A model generated the notes under the pieces. That model did not search any database, was not told the origin of the DNA, and saw only the letters and a list, made by a program, of their open reading frames with translations. DNA of 42,046 bases, taken from IMG/VR virus record IMGVR_UViG_3300044701_004230, positions 1 to 42,046 of that record. One strand, written 5' to 3'. Shown here one piece after another: positions 1-9,644 of this stretch. The stretch is from a virus. The translations under genes and the position numbers were made by a program. Position 1 is the first letter of the stretch. Each line of letters opens with the position of its first letter.

Positions 1-3000
1 CACCCTCAATGGGACTAGCCGGCGGGGTGGCGGTGGATATAAACGCGGCGGCACCAGTAGCTCCGGCAGGACCAGTCGCACCGGTTACTCCGGTCGGGCC
101 GACAACACCAGTGGCTCCAGATACACCAACAGCCCCTGTGGCACCAGTGGCACCAACCACACCAGTCGCACCGGTTACTCCGGTCGGGCCGACAACACCA
201 GTGGCTCCAGATACACCGATAACACCAGTGGCCCCCGTGGGTCCTTGAATACCCGTTGCCCCAGTTGCCCCGGACACGCCAACGACACCGGTTGCCCCGG
301 TTGGACCTTCGCTACCGGTGACACCCTGAGCCCCAGTGGCTCCCGATATACCAATGACGCCTGTGGCGCCAGTGGCACCTGTAACACCGATGACTCCAGT
401 AGCTCCAGAGACGCCGATTACGCCAGTCGCCCCAGTAGCCCCAGTAACCCCAGCAACTCCCGTTGCACCGGAAATACCGATAACGCCCGATGCCCCAGTC
501 GGGCCCTCGACACCCGTTGCACCAGTGACACCAATAGCGCCCGTTGCGCCAGAAACACCAACAACACCGGTAGCGCCCGTTGCGCCAGAAACCCCAATGA
601 CGCCCGATGCGCCGGTAGGACCTTCTACGCCAGTGGCACCAGTTGCTCCCGAAACACCAACAACTCCAGACGCTCCGGTTGGACCAGTAGTTCCCTGAAC
701 GCCAGTTGCACCAGTTACGCCGGTAGCGCCCGTAACTCCAACAACGCCAGTTGCGCCCGTGGGACCATCTATCCCAGTGACGCCCTGAGGCCCAGTGGCG
801 CCCGTAACTCCGACAACGCCCGTCGCGCCAGTGGGGCCAGTGGTACCCTGAACTCCAGTGGCACCTGTCGCACCCTGAACTCCAGTGGCTCCGCTTACGC
901 CAACTACTCCAGTTGCACCACTGACGCCAACAACACCAGTAGCACCAGTGGCGCCGTCAACTCCGGCAACGCCAGTTGCGCCTGTAACTCCGACTGCCCC
1001 CGTTGCACCCGATACACCGACAGGGCCGGAAGCGCCAGTAGGTCCGGCGACTCCGGTTGCGCCAGTAGCACCCTGAGGGCCAACATAGCCCTGGGTAATG
1101 GCAGTACGGATGCTACTAGGGGTATTTCCGGAGTGCAGGAAGTGCGCGGTAACATTGCTCGTATGAGTGGTCTCTGCATAAACCTTGACCACTACCCGGT
1201 CCGTCGGGTCAATAGCAATTGGACTGGTGGCGACAATTAGGGCTGTGTAGTAATTGCTAGAAGTGGCATTGATTTCCGGACCGTCGAGTTCAAATAAGAA
1301 TGTCTCAGTGCCGCCAGTATTGCGCTTGTAAACCTTGAAATTTAAATTAGTACTACCACTAGTGTCGCTGACGTAGGCCCAGAAGCGGAACTCGTACTCA
1401 CCAGCGGGGATTTCGGTAAGATTTGGGTCGCCTGCGTCGGTGGCGAATTCTTCGATAATAACTTGGCCGGCGGTGTCAACCACCACAGCGGTCATGTCGT
1501 CCTGTGGATCCGAGTCGGGGGTGTCCGGCTGCAGCGATTCATAGCCGCTGATATCCGAGTCAGCCTGACCAAAGTACCAGACACGACCAGAGGCGCTGAT
1601 GCCTGCAGCGCCAGTGGCACCTGTTGCGCCGGTAACGCCAACGCCGGTAGCTCCGGTGATTCCTACACCAGTCGCCCCAGTCGCTCCAGATACGCCAATG
1701 ACACCGGTCGCGCCAGAGACCCCGATTACGCCGGTGGCGCCAGTCGCCCCGTCCGTGCCAGCAACACCGGTAGCACCAGTTATGCCGACGCCAGTAGCAC
1801 CCTGGATGCCGGTTGCTCCAGTGACGCCAGAGGGGCCAGTCGGGCCATCCACGCCAGTCGCGCCAACTGGGCCGGTTGCGCCACTAATCCCGATGACTCC
1901 AGTGGCTCCAGTGGCTCCGGTAACACCGATAGGACCAGTGCTACCCTGGATGCCAGTAGCGCCAGTTGCCCCCGAAACACCAGTGCTGCCCTGGAGTCCG
2001 GTTGCTCCAACCGCGCCGGTTGCGCCGGTGACACCAACACCTGTTGCACCAGTGGCTCCGCTGACACCAATTACGCCAGTGGCACCCTCTGGTCCTTCTA
2101 CGCCAGTTGCCCCCGTGTCGCCGGTAACGCCAGTAGCACCGGTTGAGCCAGTGTCTCCCGTGACACCAGTTGCACCTGAGACCCCGATGACGCCAGTTGC
2201 GCCAGTAGCTCCTACGCCAGTAGCGCCAGTGATTCCAACTGCTCCTGTTGCACCCTGGACACCAGTAGCACCTTCCGGGCCAGTTGCCCCTGTCACGCCA
2301 GACGCCCCGGTCGGGCCCTCGACACCCGTTGCACCAACGGGACCCGTGGCACCGCTAATTCCAATAACACCCGTAGCGCCGGTCGCGCCAGTCACGCCGA
2401 CAGGACCCGTACTTCCCTGTACTCCACTTGCTCCGGTTGGGCCTTCGACCCCAGTAGCTCCATCTGGGCCCGCTACGCCCTGAATGCCGGTGGCACCAGA
2501 CACGCCAACTGCCCCGGTAGCACCAGTCACGCCAGTAGCGCCTTGAATGCCTGTAGCACCGTCAGGACCAGCTACGCCAGTAGCGCCGGTAATGCCATCC
2601 GGACCTGTTGCACCAGTCGCGCCATCAGCGCCCTGGACTCCCGTCGCGCCAGAAACACCAATCGCACCAGTTGCTCCATCAGCGCCCGCGACACCTGTTG
2701 CCCCAGAGATGCCAGTGACGCCCTGAATACCCGTTGCACCAGTTGCCCCAGCAATTCCAGTTGCGCCCGATACGCCAACAGGGCCAGTTGCACCAGTGAT
2801 ACCGTCAGGTCCAGTCGCCCCCGTTGCACCAGTTGGGCCCTGGATACCAGTTTCTCCGGCCGCTCCGGTCGCACCAGTTACGCCAATCACCCCAGTCGCG
2901 CCAGCAGAAGCTATCAACTGCCAGTCAACACCTGGATATCCCGGATAATAAGAAGCAAAAACTCCAGTTAATGTATAATAACTAGAACCAAAATAAGTTA

Positions 3001-4117
3001 CAATATCTCCCGGTGCATAATCTATACCATTTACCCATTCGCCAGTATAGTTCCACAGGGCATCAGCCCCGGTGGCGCCTTGAATACCAGTTGCGCCAGA
3101 TACCCCGATAACGCCAGTTGCCCCGGTCGCGCCATCAGCGCCAGTAACACCCTCGGCCCCTGTAGCGCCCGAAACTCCAGTGGCTCCAGTTACACCAATT
3201 TGGCCGCTTACTCCGCTGGCTCCAGTGGGACCCGCGATGCCAGACGCGCCTTGGGCACCGCTCGCTCCAGTAGCGCCTGTAACCCCCTGAGAACCAATTA
3301 TTCCAGTCGCACCGATGGGCCCCTCTGGACCCGTTACTCCGGTAGCGCCTTGTGGACCGACATAGCCTTGGGTAATCGCGGTACGAATACTGCTGGGAGT
3401 ATTGCCAGAGTGCAGGAAGTGGGCGACTACATTACTGGTGTGAGTTGTTTCAGCGTAAACCTTGATAACGATGCGATCAATCTCATCAATATAAATTGGG
3501 CTAGTTGCTACAATCAGTGTAGTATAGTAATTACTGCTAAGAGCATTAATCTCGGGGCTGTCGGCCTCAAAAAGTAATGTTTCAGTCCCGACGGAGTCGC
3601 GCTTGTATACCTTAAATACTAAATTAGTACTACCACTAGCGTCGCTGACGTAGGCCCAGAAGCGGAACTCGTACTCACCAGCGGGGATTTCGGTAAGCCC
3701 TGGATCCTCAAAATCGGTTGCAAATTCCTCTATTATTGCCTGACCACCGGTATTCACTACGGTGGTTATCATGTCATCTTGAGGGTCTCCATCGGGAAAA
3801 TCTGGCTGCAGCGATTCGTAGCCAGCAATATCCGAATCGGTTTGTCTGAAATACCAAAGACGACCAGTTGCACTAATGCCGGCTGCTCCAGTGGCGCCAG
3901 AGACGCCAGTTGCGCCAGTTACGCCAGCGGGCCCCGTGGGTCCAGCAACCCCAGTGGCTCCCCCGGGATCGCCAGCAGGGCCCTGCGGACCAACTACGCC
4001 AAGGGTTAATAATTGAACTACCGGATCGGTGGTAACTACAACAACTTCTTCATTGCCCTCTGTTTCAACCGAAACATTGACAATAGTGTCTGAAATCTGT
4101 ACGATAGCGTCAGGCAT
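1..4117 (-). CDS. Collagen-like tail fibre protein, C-terminus outside window
   Basis: The frame opens at an ATG at 4117-4115 and has no stop down to the left edge, so at least 1,372 codons are present and the C-terminus is missing. After about 41 N-terminal residues comes a Gly-X-Y array starting [14 protein letters not shown], with triplets rich in GAT, GPT, GVT and GVS. Collagen-like stretches lie near residues 42-76, 255-348, 405-839 and 1013-1352. They are interrupted by two copies of a ~175-residue beta-rich domain (about 77-255 and 840-1013) and one ~55-residue insert (348-404) with [17 protein letters not shown], which resembles small carbohydrate-binding modules of fibres. Phage collagen-like repeats form trimeric stalks, so I infer a virion fibre with sugar-binding parts. 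It overlaps the upstream gene by 8 nt, so translation is probably coupled. Near the left edge the repeat ends and a new domain seems to begin. Confidence 0.88.
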   Translation of the reverse strand, partial: MPDAIVQISDTIVNVSVETEGNEEVVVVTTDPVVQLLTLGVVGPQGPAGDPGGATGVAGPTGPAGVTGATGVSGATGAAGISATGRLWYFRQTDSDIAGYESLQPDFPDGDPQDDMITTVVNTGGQAIIEEFATDFEDPGLTEIPAGEYEFRFWAYVSDASGSTNLVFKVYKRDSVGTETLLFEADSPEINALSSNYYTTLIVATSPIYIDEIDRIVIKVYAETTHTSNVVAHFLHSGNTPSSIRTAITQGYVGPQGATGVTGPEGPIGATGIIGSQGVTGATGASGAQGASGIAGPTGASGVSGQIGVTGATGVSGATGAEGVTGADGATGATGVIGVSGATGIQGATGADALWNYTGEWVNGIDYAPGDIVTYFGSSYYTLTGVFASYYPGYPGVDWQLIASAGATGVIGVTGATGAAGETGIQGPTGATGATGPDGITGATGPVGVSGATGIAGATGATGIQGVTGISGATGVAGADGATGAIGVSGATGVQGADGATGATGPDGITGATGVAGPDGATGIQGATGVTGATGAVGVSGATGIQGVAGPDGATGVEGPTGASGVQGSTGPVGVTGATGATGVIGISGATGPVGATGVEGPTGASGVTGATGPEGATGVQGATGAVGITGATGVGATGATGVIGVSGATGVTGDTGSTGATGVTGDTGATGVEGPEGATGVIGVSGATGATGVGVTGATGAVGATGLQGSTGVSGATGATGIQGSTGPIGVTGATGATGVIGISGATGPVGATGVDGPTGPSGVTGATGIQGATGVGITGATGVAGTDGATGATGVIGVSGATGVIGVSGATGATGVGITGATGVGVTGATGATGAAGISASGRVWYFGQADSDISGYESLQPDTPDSDPQDDMTAVVVDTAGQVIIEEFATDAGDPNLTEIPAGEYEFRFWAYVSDTSGSTNLNFKVYKRNTGGTETFLFELDGPEINATSSNYYTALIVATSPIAIDPTDRVVVKVYAETTHTSNVTAHFLHSGNTPSSIRTAITQGYVGPQGATGATGVAGPTGASGPVGVSGATGAVGVTGATGVAGVDGATGATGVVGVSGATGVVGVSGATGVQGATGATGVQGTTGPTGATGVVGVTGATGPQGVTGIDGPTGATGVVGVTGATGVTGATGVQGTTGPTGASGVVGVSGATGATGVEGPTGASGVIGVSGATGATGVVGVSGATGAIGVTGATGVEGPTGASGVIGISGATGVAGVTGATGATGVIGVSGATGVIGVTGATGATGVIGISGATGAQGVTGSEGPTGATGVVGVSGATGATGIQGPTGATGVIGVSGATGVVGPTGVTGATGVVGATGATGAVGVSGATGVVGPTGVTGATGPAGATGAAAFISTATPPASPIEG

Positions 4118-4442
4118 TCGCGTCCTCCGGCGCTGTCAGGCCCGGATCGATTGTCACGGTGCCCTCCAGCCAGTAATCACGCGTCAGGTCAGCGTACTTA
4201 ACCATCAGGTCCCAGAAAGCCGCTTTTTTCAGGGGGGTTGTCTCTTCCCAGTCAAGAATCATTTCAAATTCACCCCCTGCCTGATCGGTCACATTTATTT
4301 CAAACTCAGCAATTTTGGTCCGACGCTTTTCGTCCCAAATTTGAGCAAAAACTTCGTGCCCAGTCAGGTTAATTGGCAGCGTAATTTGCCTCTTGAAAGT
4401 GGCACGCTGGTATATAGTAATGTCGTACCTTCCTGGGACCAC
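4110..4442 (-). CDS. Small beta-sandwich virion protein (LtfC/p132/Gp6-like)
   Basis: 110 residues with a GTG start. It begins [19 protein letters not shown], followed by [14 protein letters not shown]. This 'YDI.I.Q.ATF...I...DLTG....AQI' pattern is typical of a small beta-sandwich family found next to phage tail-fibre or head-fibre genes (Pfam describes it as an LtfC/p132/Gp6 domain; recalled, not searched). It lies directly upstream of the collagen-like fibre and overlaps it by 8 nt, so the two are probably co-translated. I infer an adaptor or base protein for the fibre. It follows the terminator of the capsid gene, so it needs read-through or a weak local promoter in 4443-4481. No clear ribosome binding site precedes the GTG. 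Confidence 0.7.
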   Translation of the reverse strand: MVPGRYDITIYQRATFKRQITLPINLTGHEVFAQIWDEKRRTKIAEFEINVTDQAGGEFEMILDWEETTPLKKAAFWDLMVKYADLTRDYWLEGTVTIDPGLTAPEDANA

Positions 4443-4481
4443 AGAAATAATCCAGCTAGATTAGTTTACCCGCAAACAAAT

Positions 4482-4507
4482 AAAAAAGGAGGCCATTTAG
4501 GCCTCCC
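4482..4507 (-). terminator. Intrinsic terminator after the capsid gene
   Basis: On the minus strand a perfect 7-bp stem (GGAGGCC/GGCCTCC, loop TAAAT) is followed at once by six T. It sits 20 nt past the stop codon of the major capsid gene and would end most capsid transcripts, reducing expression of the fibre genes downstream. Confidence 0.88.
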
Positions 4508-4526
4508 AGTATTACGGGATCGAAGA

Positions 4527-5420
4527 TCAGATAGGGGTCGCAGTAGCGTTGACGCCAGCCAGGCGAGCAGCGGCACGGCCGTTGATCAGAGCCATGCCAC
4601 AGTACCACTCAACCCGGGTCACCAGGGTCGGGGAATCGGTAGCTTCACCCAGATCGCGGACTTGAGGACCACCGTTCTGCAGGCCGGTCAGCAGGTCATT
4701 GCCGAAGGCAACAACGTAGATGGACTGGCTGCTGGGGGTGCCATCAAGGATAGCAACGTTCTGATGGTCGCGATCCAGCTCAAGAACAGGAACGCCGCCG
4801 TAGAAGAGTTGCTGATAGCCGAAATCGTTGCGCTCGATGTCGATCTGACCGTTGGCACGGGCAGTCTTGCTCAGGTGACGACGAGCAGACTTCGACATAA
4901 CCAGATACTTCTGGCCGCCTTGGGCGTCCACAGCATCCAGTGCCTCGTCAAGCTTGCCGGTATCGAGGGCGCCGCCACCGTTGTTGATGTACTGGCTGGA
5001 ACCGGAAGGCAGGCGAGCGGCCAGGCCGTCGAACTCGGCAGCGTTGCTGTTGGAGTCACCGTTGATGAACAGACCCTCGAAGGCCAGACGCATTGCGCGA
5101 GTCTTGGCTTGGATCTGATAGGCACGAGCTTCGGGGCCTTCCAGGTCCACGATAGCGCGGTCAACTTTGATGTCACCACCGAACAGCTTCAGCGCTTCGC
5201 TTTGCTGCTTGACGGTGGCATAGCTCTCGGCGTAGCCATCGTTGAAGGCACGGAAGCCCACGTCGCCGAGGGACTCCTCACGCTTCCAGAACAGACCGTT
5301 GCCTTGCACTTCGCGGAAGGGCAGGCTTTGCAGCAGGGGACCGGCGGCGAGTTCGGTAACAATTGCCAGTTCCTGGGGATTGGTTGAGTGCTTCTTAGCC
5401 TCAACAAGAGTAAGAGCCAT
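4527..5420 (-). CDS. HK97-fold major capsid protein
   Basis: 297 residues from ATG. Sequence features match HK97-type capsid subunits: an N-terminal region with LPFREVQGNGLFWKRE, the central FGGDIKVDRAIVDLEGPEA segment, then QIQAKTRAMRLAFEGLFINGDS and EFDGL, and a C-terminal part with VPVLELDR and RVEWYCGMALING. The length is in the usual range for a mature-size subunit without a fused protease. The gene follows the scaffold gene, with its own 137-nt leader and terminators on both sides, and its codons are more GC-rich than those of the fibre genes, as expected for the most abundant virion protein. No protease or portal lies nearby. The leader contains a palindrome (see 5466-5480). Confidence 0.88.
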   Translation of the reverse strand: MALTLVEAKKHSTNPQELAIVTELAAGPLLQSLPFREVQGNGLFWKREESLGDVGFRAFNDGYAESYATVKQQSEALKLFGGDIKVDRAIVDLEGPEARAYQIQAKTRAMRLAFEGLFINGDSNSNAAEFDGLAARLPSGSSQYINNGGGALDTGKLDEALDAVDAQGGQKYLVMSKSARRHLSKTARANGQIDIERNDFGYQQLFYGGVPVLELDRDHQNVAILDGTPSSQSIYVVAFGNDLLTGLQNGGPQVRDLGEATDSPTLVTRVEWYCGMALINGRAAARLAGVNATATPI

Positions 5421-5465
5421 GATTCGTTAAGTAGTTGGATGATTTTGGAGAGGAAAATCGCGTTC

Positions 5466-5480
5466 GGAATGTCACATTCC
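5466..5480. promoter_or_regulatory. 15-nt palindrome in the capsid gene leader
   Basis: GGAATGT-C-ACATTCC is a perfect inverted repeat 46 nt upstream of the capsid start, followed 1 nt later by a second small palindrome, TAGCGCTA (5482-5489). It could be an operator or a short RNA hairpin in the 5' leader. No convincing -35/-10 pair was found beside it, so its role is open. Confidence 0.4.
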
Positions 5481-5557
5481 TATAGCGCTAGACCCTCCCC
5501 GCTAGGTCATCACAACCAGGCCAGGGCTGGGTACTTCAACTTAGAATACCAAACATT

Positions 5558-5580
5558 AAAAAGGGGCCAGTAATGGCCCC
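5558..5580 (-). terminator. Intrinsic terminator after the scaffold gene
   Basis: On the minus strand GGGGCC-ATTACT-GGCCCC forms a 6-bp GC stem followed by five T. It lies just past the scaffold stop codon and upstream of the capsid leader, so capsid and scaffold transcripts are separated. Confidence 0.87.
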
Positions 5581-5600
5581 CAGAATATGTCAGATTGGGA

Positions 5601-6353
5601 TCAGCCAAACGCTCGCTGGAACAGTTCCTCGCGGGTAAGCGAAGACAAATCTTCACCAGTAACGCCATTCGAGTCCGTGCCGCCATAGCCGATACCAGCA
5701 CCAGATCCCTTGTTACCTTTGAAGAAGGTGCCGTAAATCGGGTGATTCTTGAACTGGCTCAGGTAGTCTTCGGGATTGACGCGACGACCTGAATCCTTAT
5801 CCAGGATCGGATCGCCAGCACTGTCAATCACGGTCACGCTACCGTCGGCTTCAAGACGAAACTGGCCGCCAATTTGGTTTGCCAGCATATCAAAGAAAGA
5901 TACGCCGTCAGCCGAATCGGTACGACCGCCAGCAGAAAAGAATACCTTCTCAAGGGCATAGCGCTTGCGGAACTCTTGCAGTTCGCGGTGGGCAGCATCT
6001 GCCTTTTTCGCAGCCTCAGCAGCCTGACCACCATACTTCTCTTCGAGTAGAGCAGTCCGCTCATCAGCAGCGGCTTTTTCGCGGGCAGCGATCGAAGCTT
6101 CCTCCTGCAGCTTGCGATATTCGTCGGGGTTGATCTGTGCAAACTTTTCCAGTTGCGCAGCTTTTTCTTTTACTTCCTTCTCATAAATTTTACGAGCTTC
6201 GCGTTCGGATTTCAAAGCCTTTAACAGGTTTTGAACTTCGTCTTCGCTATAAGCTTTGCCTTCGGCAACCTCAATGTTGTCGGGGCTATTATTAGGCATC
6301 GCGCTTGTCTCAAGCGACTGTGCGTTGTCTTCGGGCATTGTGCTAGGCGTCAC
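5601..6353 (-). CDS. Head scaffolding protein
   Basis: 250 residues. It is highly charged and helical: residues ~38-135 form a predicted coiled coil (KALKSEREARKIYEKEV, KAAQLEKFAQINPDEYRKL, many Ala/Glu/Lys heptads). A conserved C-terminal half carries FFSAGGRTDSADGVSFFD and a Gly-rich tail. This layout, directly upstream of the major capsid gene, is that of phage scaffolding proteins, which guide procapsid assembly and are then lost or cleaved. The longest frame begins with GTG (6353). ATGs at 6338 and 6299 are alternatives, and no strong ribosome binding site decides between them. It is preceded by the Cys-rich gene and followed by a terminator. Confidence 0.82.
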   Translation of the reverse strand: MTPSTMPEDNAQSLETSAMPNNSPDNIEVAEGKAYSEDEVQNLLKALKSEREARKIYEKEVKEKAAQLEKFAQINPDEYRKLQEEASIAAREKAAADERTALLEEKYGGQAAEAAKKADAAHRELQEFRKRYALEKVFFSAGGRTDSADGVSFFDMLANQIGGQFRLEADGSVTVIDSAGDPILDKDSGRRVNPEDYLSQFKNHPIYGTFFKGNKGSGAGIGYGGTDSNGVTGEDLSSLTREELFQRAFG

Positions 6354-6379
6354 GCCTATAGGGCCAAATAGTGTGCCTA

Positions 6380-7336
6380 TTAGTTATCAGGAAGAAGAGG
6401 CAGGCCCAGTGCTTTTAGTGTCTTGTTGGACCATTGCCCAGCATCTGCATACGTATACCACTTGTTATCGCCCAAAGGCCCACTGGTCCATCTGTATAAT
6501 ATAATCACCTGTGTTTCCATTACCGCTCCATTGCTGTTGTATCTAAAATTTCCGTACGGCTGAGGGGCGCCGCTGCAGGTAGATTCTCCGAAGTTGTTAA
6601 AGTTGCAGGGAACGCATCCGCAGCAACAGGCGCAAAATGGCGCGGCGCATCCTAATCCAAATTGCAGGCCACAGGTTCCACTGTTAAAGGGGTCCTGGCA
6701 GCCACCACAGTTATTAAAAGCCCCGTTAATAGTTATGTAAGGCCACCACCTCCAGATAACAGTTCCGCTGCCAGGATTGCATGTAGTAGAAGTTTGATTA
6801 AAAACATTTCCGTCGCTACCAAAGTATTCGTACCAACCGCATGTGGGTACCGGATCGTTTATCCCAATCGAAAAATTAAATACATTAGTTGTACCAGAAT
6901 AACTTATAGCAGCGGGGGCTTGAGTAGTACCAATCTGCGCTTTCACGGCTTCATAGTTTGCGTTACAAGTTTTCACCAATTGACATCCGCAAACTGATGT
7001 AGGCCCCGCAGCAATGTTAACCGTAGCCAGCGCAAGAGCGTCGAGGTCGCCGTTCAGTCGATACGCCCTCTTCACGCCATACTGAACTTGCAGGTTTCCC
7101 GTACAGTCCCCGGTTCCATTGCCGCCAAAGCCGCTACATTTAGTTCTACATTGCTGAATCGATGGATCATAGACGGCATTGGGATTCCCAAAGAATGTAC
7201 CATAGCAACCGCATGGGCTATCGCAATTATAATAGGAGCCCGCCTGTGGACCAACCGTGGCTTGGCATTTTCCCGTCGTGTCACATTCGTTTACATTGGG
7301 CGGGCACAGTGCCTGCGGCGTTCCTTGATACGGCAT
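6380..7336 (-). CDS. Cysteine-rich putative virion protein
   Basis: 318 residues, function unknown. About 25 cysteines occur in several clusters: an N-terminal part (CPPNVNECDTTGKC), a middle part, and a dense cluster APFCACCCGCVPC near residues 235-250. The C-terminal ~50 residues are Cys-free and end in a beta-rich segment with ILYRWTSG. There is no signal peptide or membrane segment. Its ATG overlaps the stop of the upstream zinc-ribbon gene (TAATG). Its place at the end of the adhesin block, and the parallel with the second Cys-rich protein at 16707-17699 after another LamG/small-protein pair, suggest a disulfide- or metal-stabilised virion surface protein. That is inference. Confidence 0.72.
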   Translation of the reverse strand: MPYQGTPQALCPPNVNECDTTGKCQATVGPQAGSYYNCDSPCGCYGTFFGNPNAVYDPSIQQCRTKCSGFGGNGTGDCTGNLQVQYGVKRAYRLNGDLDALALATVNIAAGPTSVCGCQLVKTCNANYEAVKAQIGTTQAPAAISYSGTTNVFNFSIGINDPVPTCGWYEYFGSDGNVFNQTSTTCNPGSGTVIWRWWPYITINGAFNNCGGCQDPFNSGTCGLQFGLGCAAPFCACCCGCVPCNFNNFGESTCSGAPQPYGNFRYNSNGAVMETQVIILYRWTSGPLGDNKWYTYADAGQWSNKTLKALGLPLLPDN

Positions 7337-7725
7337 TATCTAGACCACTTATCTTTAGGACACAGCATTTTGGGCGGCCCGGCCACCCATGTTTTTGCCT
7401 CCATGAAGCATCCACACTCAGAACATCTTTTTGATTCTTCTATAAAATGTGGACAGGCTTTACATGTCTCGTAGCGCTCCTGCCGGATCTCCCTGGATAC
7501 CTTTCCGCTAACAACGGCCTGTTTTGCTGTTTGGATAAACCCCTTTGCCATCTGGCCAATGTTTGTTTTTACTTCCGTGTCGTGAGCAGGCTCAGAGCGC
7601 TTGGCATATTTGTTTTTTGCGGCCTGTAGTGCCATTCCAGCTATATTCCTCTCTTTCGGCCACGCTGAGCATGGTCCAGTTGGCAGAGCTCCACCGCTTC
7701 TGAGGTCTTCGATGGAATTTATCAC
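7336..7725 (-). CDS. Zinc-ribbon protein
   Basis: 129 residues from a GTG; an ATG at 7635 (residue 31) would give a 99-residue protein and is a credible alternative. The C-terminal ~50 residues contain RYETCKACPHFIEESKRC, then CGCF..KTW and CPKDKW. This is a Cys4-type zinc ribbon (CxxC...CxxCGC...C) of a type common in small phage proteins. The N-terminal half is basic and poor in motifs. The stop overlaps the start of the downstream Cys-rich gene by 1 nt, so the two are translationally coupled. A cytoplasmic role in assembly, or metal delivery to its Cys-rich partner, are possible but unproven. Confidence 0.7.
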   Translation of the reverse strand: MINSIEDLRSGGALPTGPCSAWPKERNIAGMALQAAKNKYAKRSEPAHDTEVKTNIGQMAKGFIQTAKQAVVSGKVSREIRQERYETCKACPHFIEESKRCSECGCFMEAKTWVAGPPKMLCPKDKWSR

Positions 7726-7755
7726 AAAAATAGAAAATCTGACCTATTATACCGA

Positions 7756-8190
7756 CTAGACCGTTATCCTAAGTATTCCGTTCGCATCCCATACTATCCT
7801 GTATTCGTCGCCAACTGGAGCTGATACAACCTCTCCAAAATTAATATAAAATAGTGGAGGATCATCTACTACGGTATCATTGTAGACCATAGCATGAGAA
7901 GCTGATAATGTAGCAGTTGATACCGTCCAAACCACGTTATCAGCATCTAGCATTGCGTCGTTAGTGGTTACCTGGGTTACCGCCCAACCAGTGATAATCT
8001 TATCGTCTTGTGTGTAACCATACTGAGTTGCTAATTGCGTCGCGCCAGTTTCGGCAGCGGCTTTTGTCGTTGACGACGCCGAGAAAGTGAACGCCGAATA
8101 TAAATTTACTTTATAAGTATGGCTAGGCAGAAAGATTCCACCAGCAATTTTAGGCAAGGTATGGTCGTAAACACTAATTGCTACGGGCAT
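7756..8190 (-). CDS. Small beta-rich fibre-associated protein, paralogue 1
   Basis: 144 residues, beginning MPVAISVYDHTLPKIAGG. Motifs include HTYKVNLYSAFTF, TQVTTNDAMLDADNVVW and a C-terminal strand EYRIVWDANGILRIT. It is clearly related to the protein at 13972-14403 (same start MPV.(S)VY..TL, same VTTNDA..DADD.VW, same WNANGI ending). It is more distantly similar in layout to 17711-18130. All three follow a LamG fibre gene. This type of small all-beta protein is frequent beside tail-fibre genes. I infer a fibre chaperone, a tip domain encoded separately, or a decoration subunit. Confidence 0.72.
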   Translation of the reverse strand: MPVAISVYDHTLPKIAGGIFLPSHTYKVNLYSAFTFSASSTTKAAAETGATQLATQYGYTQDDKIITGWAVTQVTTNDAMLDADNVVWTVSTATLSASHAMVYNDTVVDDPPLFYINFGEVVSAPVGDEYRIVWDANGILRITV

Positions 8191-8234
8191 AATAAATACT
8201 TACCTAGCATAAATTACCAAATAAACTAAGCCGC

Positions 8235-9599
8235 TTACCATGTGCTAAGATCGACTTTCTGCCATTGATTGGTACCAGTTGCTATCAGTAATGCGTCCTC
8301 ATCCCTAGCAAGTTCGCCGTCGCGGCCGGGCTGAGTCCTATAAGCGACATCAGAAGTACGCGACGCCCTCTCAGTGGGAGCCCATTCCAAGGTGCTAGAA
8401 TTCCATTTCAGGTATTGATTCGAAAGTGCGGTACTAACGGACGAACCAACGTCATCAAAATCCCTAAACTCAAACGCTGTGGTCTGCCATTGGGCAGAAG
8501 TTCCATTGGTTCCCAGAGATAGATGACGATTGGTTGGGTTCGAAGAGGCTCTTATTGGTAGCGAATACAGGCCACTGGTTCCGCTGATCGGAGTATAAAG
8601 AGCGGCACCTCTGGTGACCCTGAATTCATCGATGTATCCATTGAACCTGTAGCCAGCGGCAAGCGGTGAGCCGCCAATGGTTAGAGTCGCATTGGTCGAT
8701 GGTCTAACGGGAGCAGACTGTCCCGACGACAATGAGGTTGTTCCATTCGCAAATTGATACCATTGACTTCCGGTCCAGCAAATCCCAAGATGTATCCATG
8801 TATTCAAACCTATTCCGGCTATCGAAAAAGCGGAAAGCCCAGTTGCATTAGCTATATGTATGCTGAGCTGGGCCGATGTATTTGTTCTAATGATCCAATG
8901 ACTGCCAGTCGGACTCACCGAAACATTGGGCCCACCGGCCATAGCTATTATTTGGTCTGTGTTATAGCCAAGTTGGTATATCCACGCTTCTATGGTAAAT
9001 GGTGCGTCAAAAATATCCACAGCATTTGGACTTCCTACGGTCAGGTAAGTCCCGTCAACATTATTGAAATAAGCAGAAGTTCCACCAAATTTACTCTGTG
9101 CCGTAGTAATCAATGGTGAGCCATTTGGCGTTACAGGCAGATTATTAAGGGAGCTGTCTGAAAAAGTGCCGTCAAAGTGCAGTAATGCTGCTGTTGGGCT
9201 TTGAATCGGCAGCAATGCTTTAATTGCTTCCGGAACGGTTGATTTGCCAGTTCCACCTTTCGCAATTGAAACAGTACCTGATATTTTGCTATTCTGAATA
9301 GTTCCATCTGGTATTTTGGCCGTGGTAACTGAATTAGCGTTCAGCACCATGCTCGACGGGCCTTCGCCGTTATTGCTGACTGTTATAGAACCTTTGTTTT
9401 CATTTTTTATATAACCAATAATTCTTTCACTGGAATTATTAGCATCTAAAGAATGTAGATAAACACTGCCAGCCTGCCTCTCGCATACTAGTTCACCAGG
9501 CAGGCAAGCATCTGTTCCACCCGGTTCGATTGCAGCAGCTATCTGAACCTCGGAATCTGCTGTGCTCTTGTGTGCTATATGCTCGGACTGGATTGTCAT
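8235..9599 (-). CDS. LamG-containing tail fibre protein
   Basis: 454 residues from ATG. Residues 1-135 are the shared fibre N-module (LPGELVCERQ, YIKNENKGSITVSNNGEG, then GGTGKSTVPEAIKALLP). Residues ~136-340 form one complete LamG/concanavalin-like sandwich (ALLHFDGTFSDSSLNN, QSKFGGTSAYFN, FTIEAWIY, YIDEFRVTRG). The C-terminal module (~345-454) carries QYLKWNSSTLEWAPTE and ends NQWQKVDLSTW. LamG folds of this kind bind glycans, so I infer an adhesin on the virion tail. It pairs with the small beta protein just downstream and shares its N- and C-modules with the two fibre genes upstream. Confidence 0.85.
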   Translation of the reverse strand: MTIQSEHIAHKSTADSEVQIAAAIEPGGTDACLPGELVCERQAGSVYLHSLDANNSSERIIGYIKNENKGSITVSNNGEGPSSMVLNANSVTTAKIPDGTIQNSKISGTVSIAKGGTGKSTVPEAIKALLPIQSPTAALLHFDGTFSDSSLNNLPVTPNGSPLITTAQSKFGGTSAYFNNVDGTYLTVGSPNAVDIFDAPFTIEAWIYQLGYNTDQIIAMAGGPNVSVSPTGSHWIIRTNTSAQLSIHIANATGLSAFSIAGIGLNTWIHLGICWTGSQWYQFANGTTSLSSGQSAPVRPSTNATLTIGGSPLAAGYRFNGYIDEFRVTRGAALYTPISGTSGLYSLPIRASSNPTNRHLSLGTNGTSAQWQTTAFEFRDFDDVGSSVSTALSNQYLKWNSSTLEWAPTERASRTSDVAYRTQPGRDGELARDEDALLIATGTNQWQKVDLSTW

Positions 9600-9644
9600 C
9601 AGGGTCTGGGAGTAATTAAATTTTATCCAGTGGCCTAAGTCAGT

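Noticed and set aside
9-2971. Long plus-strand open frames rich in Pro/Val/Ala/Thr or Ser/Cys/Asn across the left 3 kb
   Set aside because: They are antisense to the collagen-like gene; the Gly-X-Y codon pattern on the minus strand leaves stop-free frames on the plus strand.
4029-5387. 452-residue plus-strand open frame
   Set aside because: Antisense to the capsid gene and the 110-residue gene; its sequence has no protein motif, while the minus-strand proteins match known families.
5421-6380. T7-type phage polymerase promoters suggested by CTATAGG before capsid and scaffold genes
   Set aside because: Only seven bases are shared, no longer consensus precedes them, and no single-subunit RNA polymerase gene is seen.
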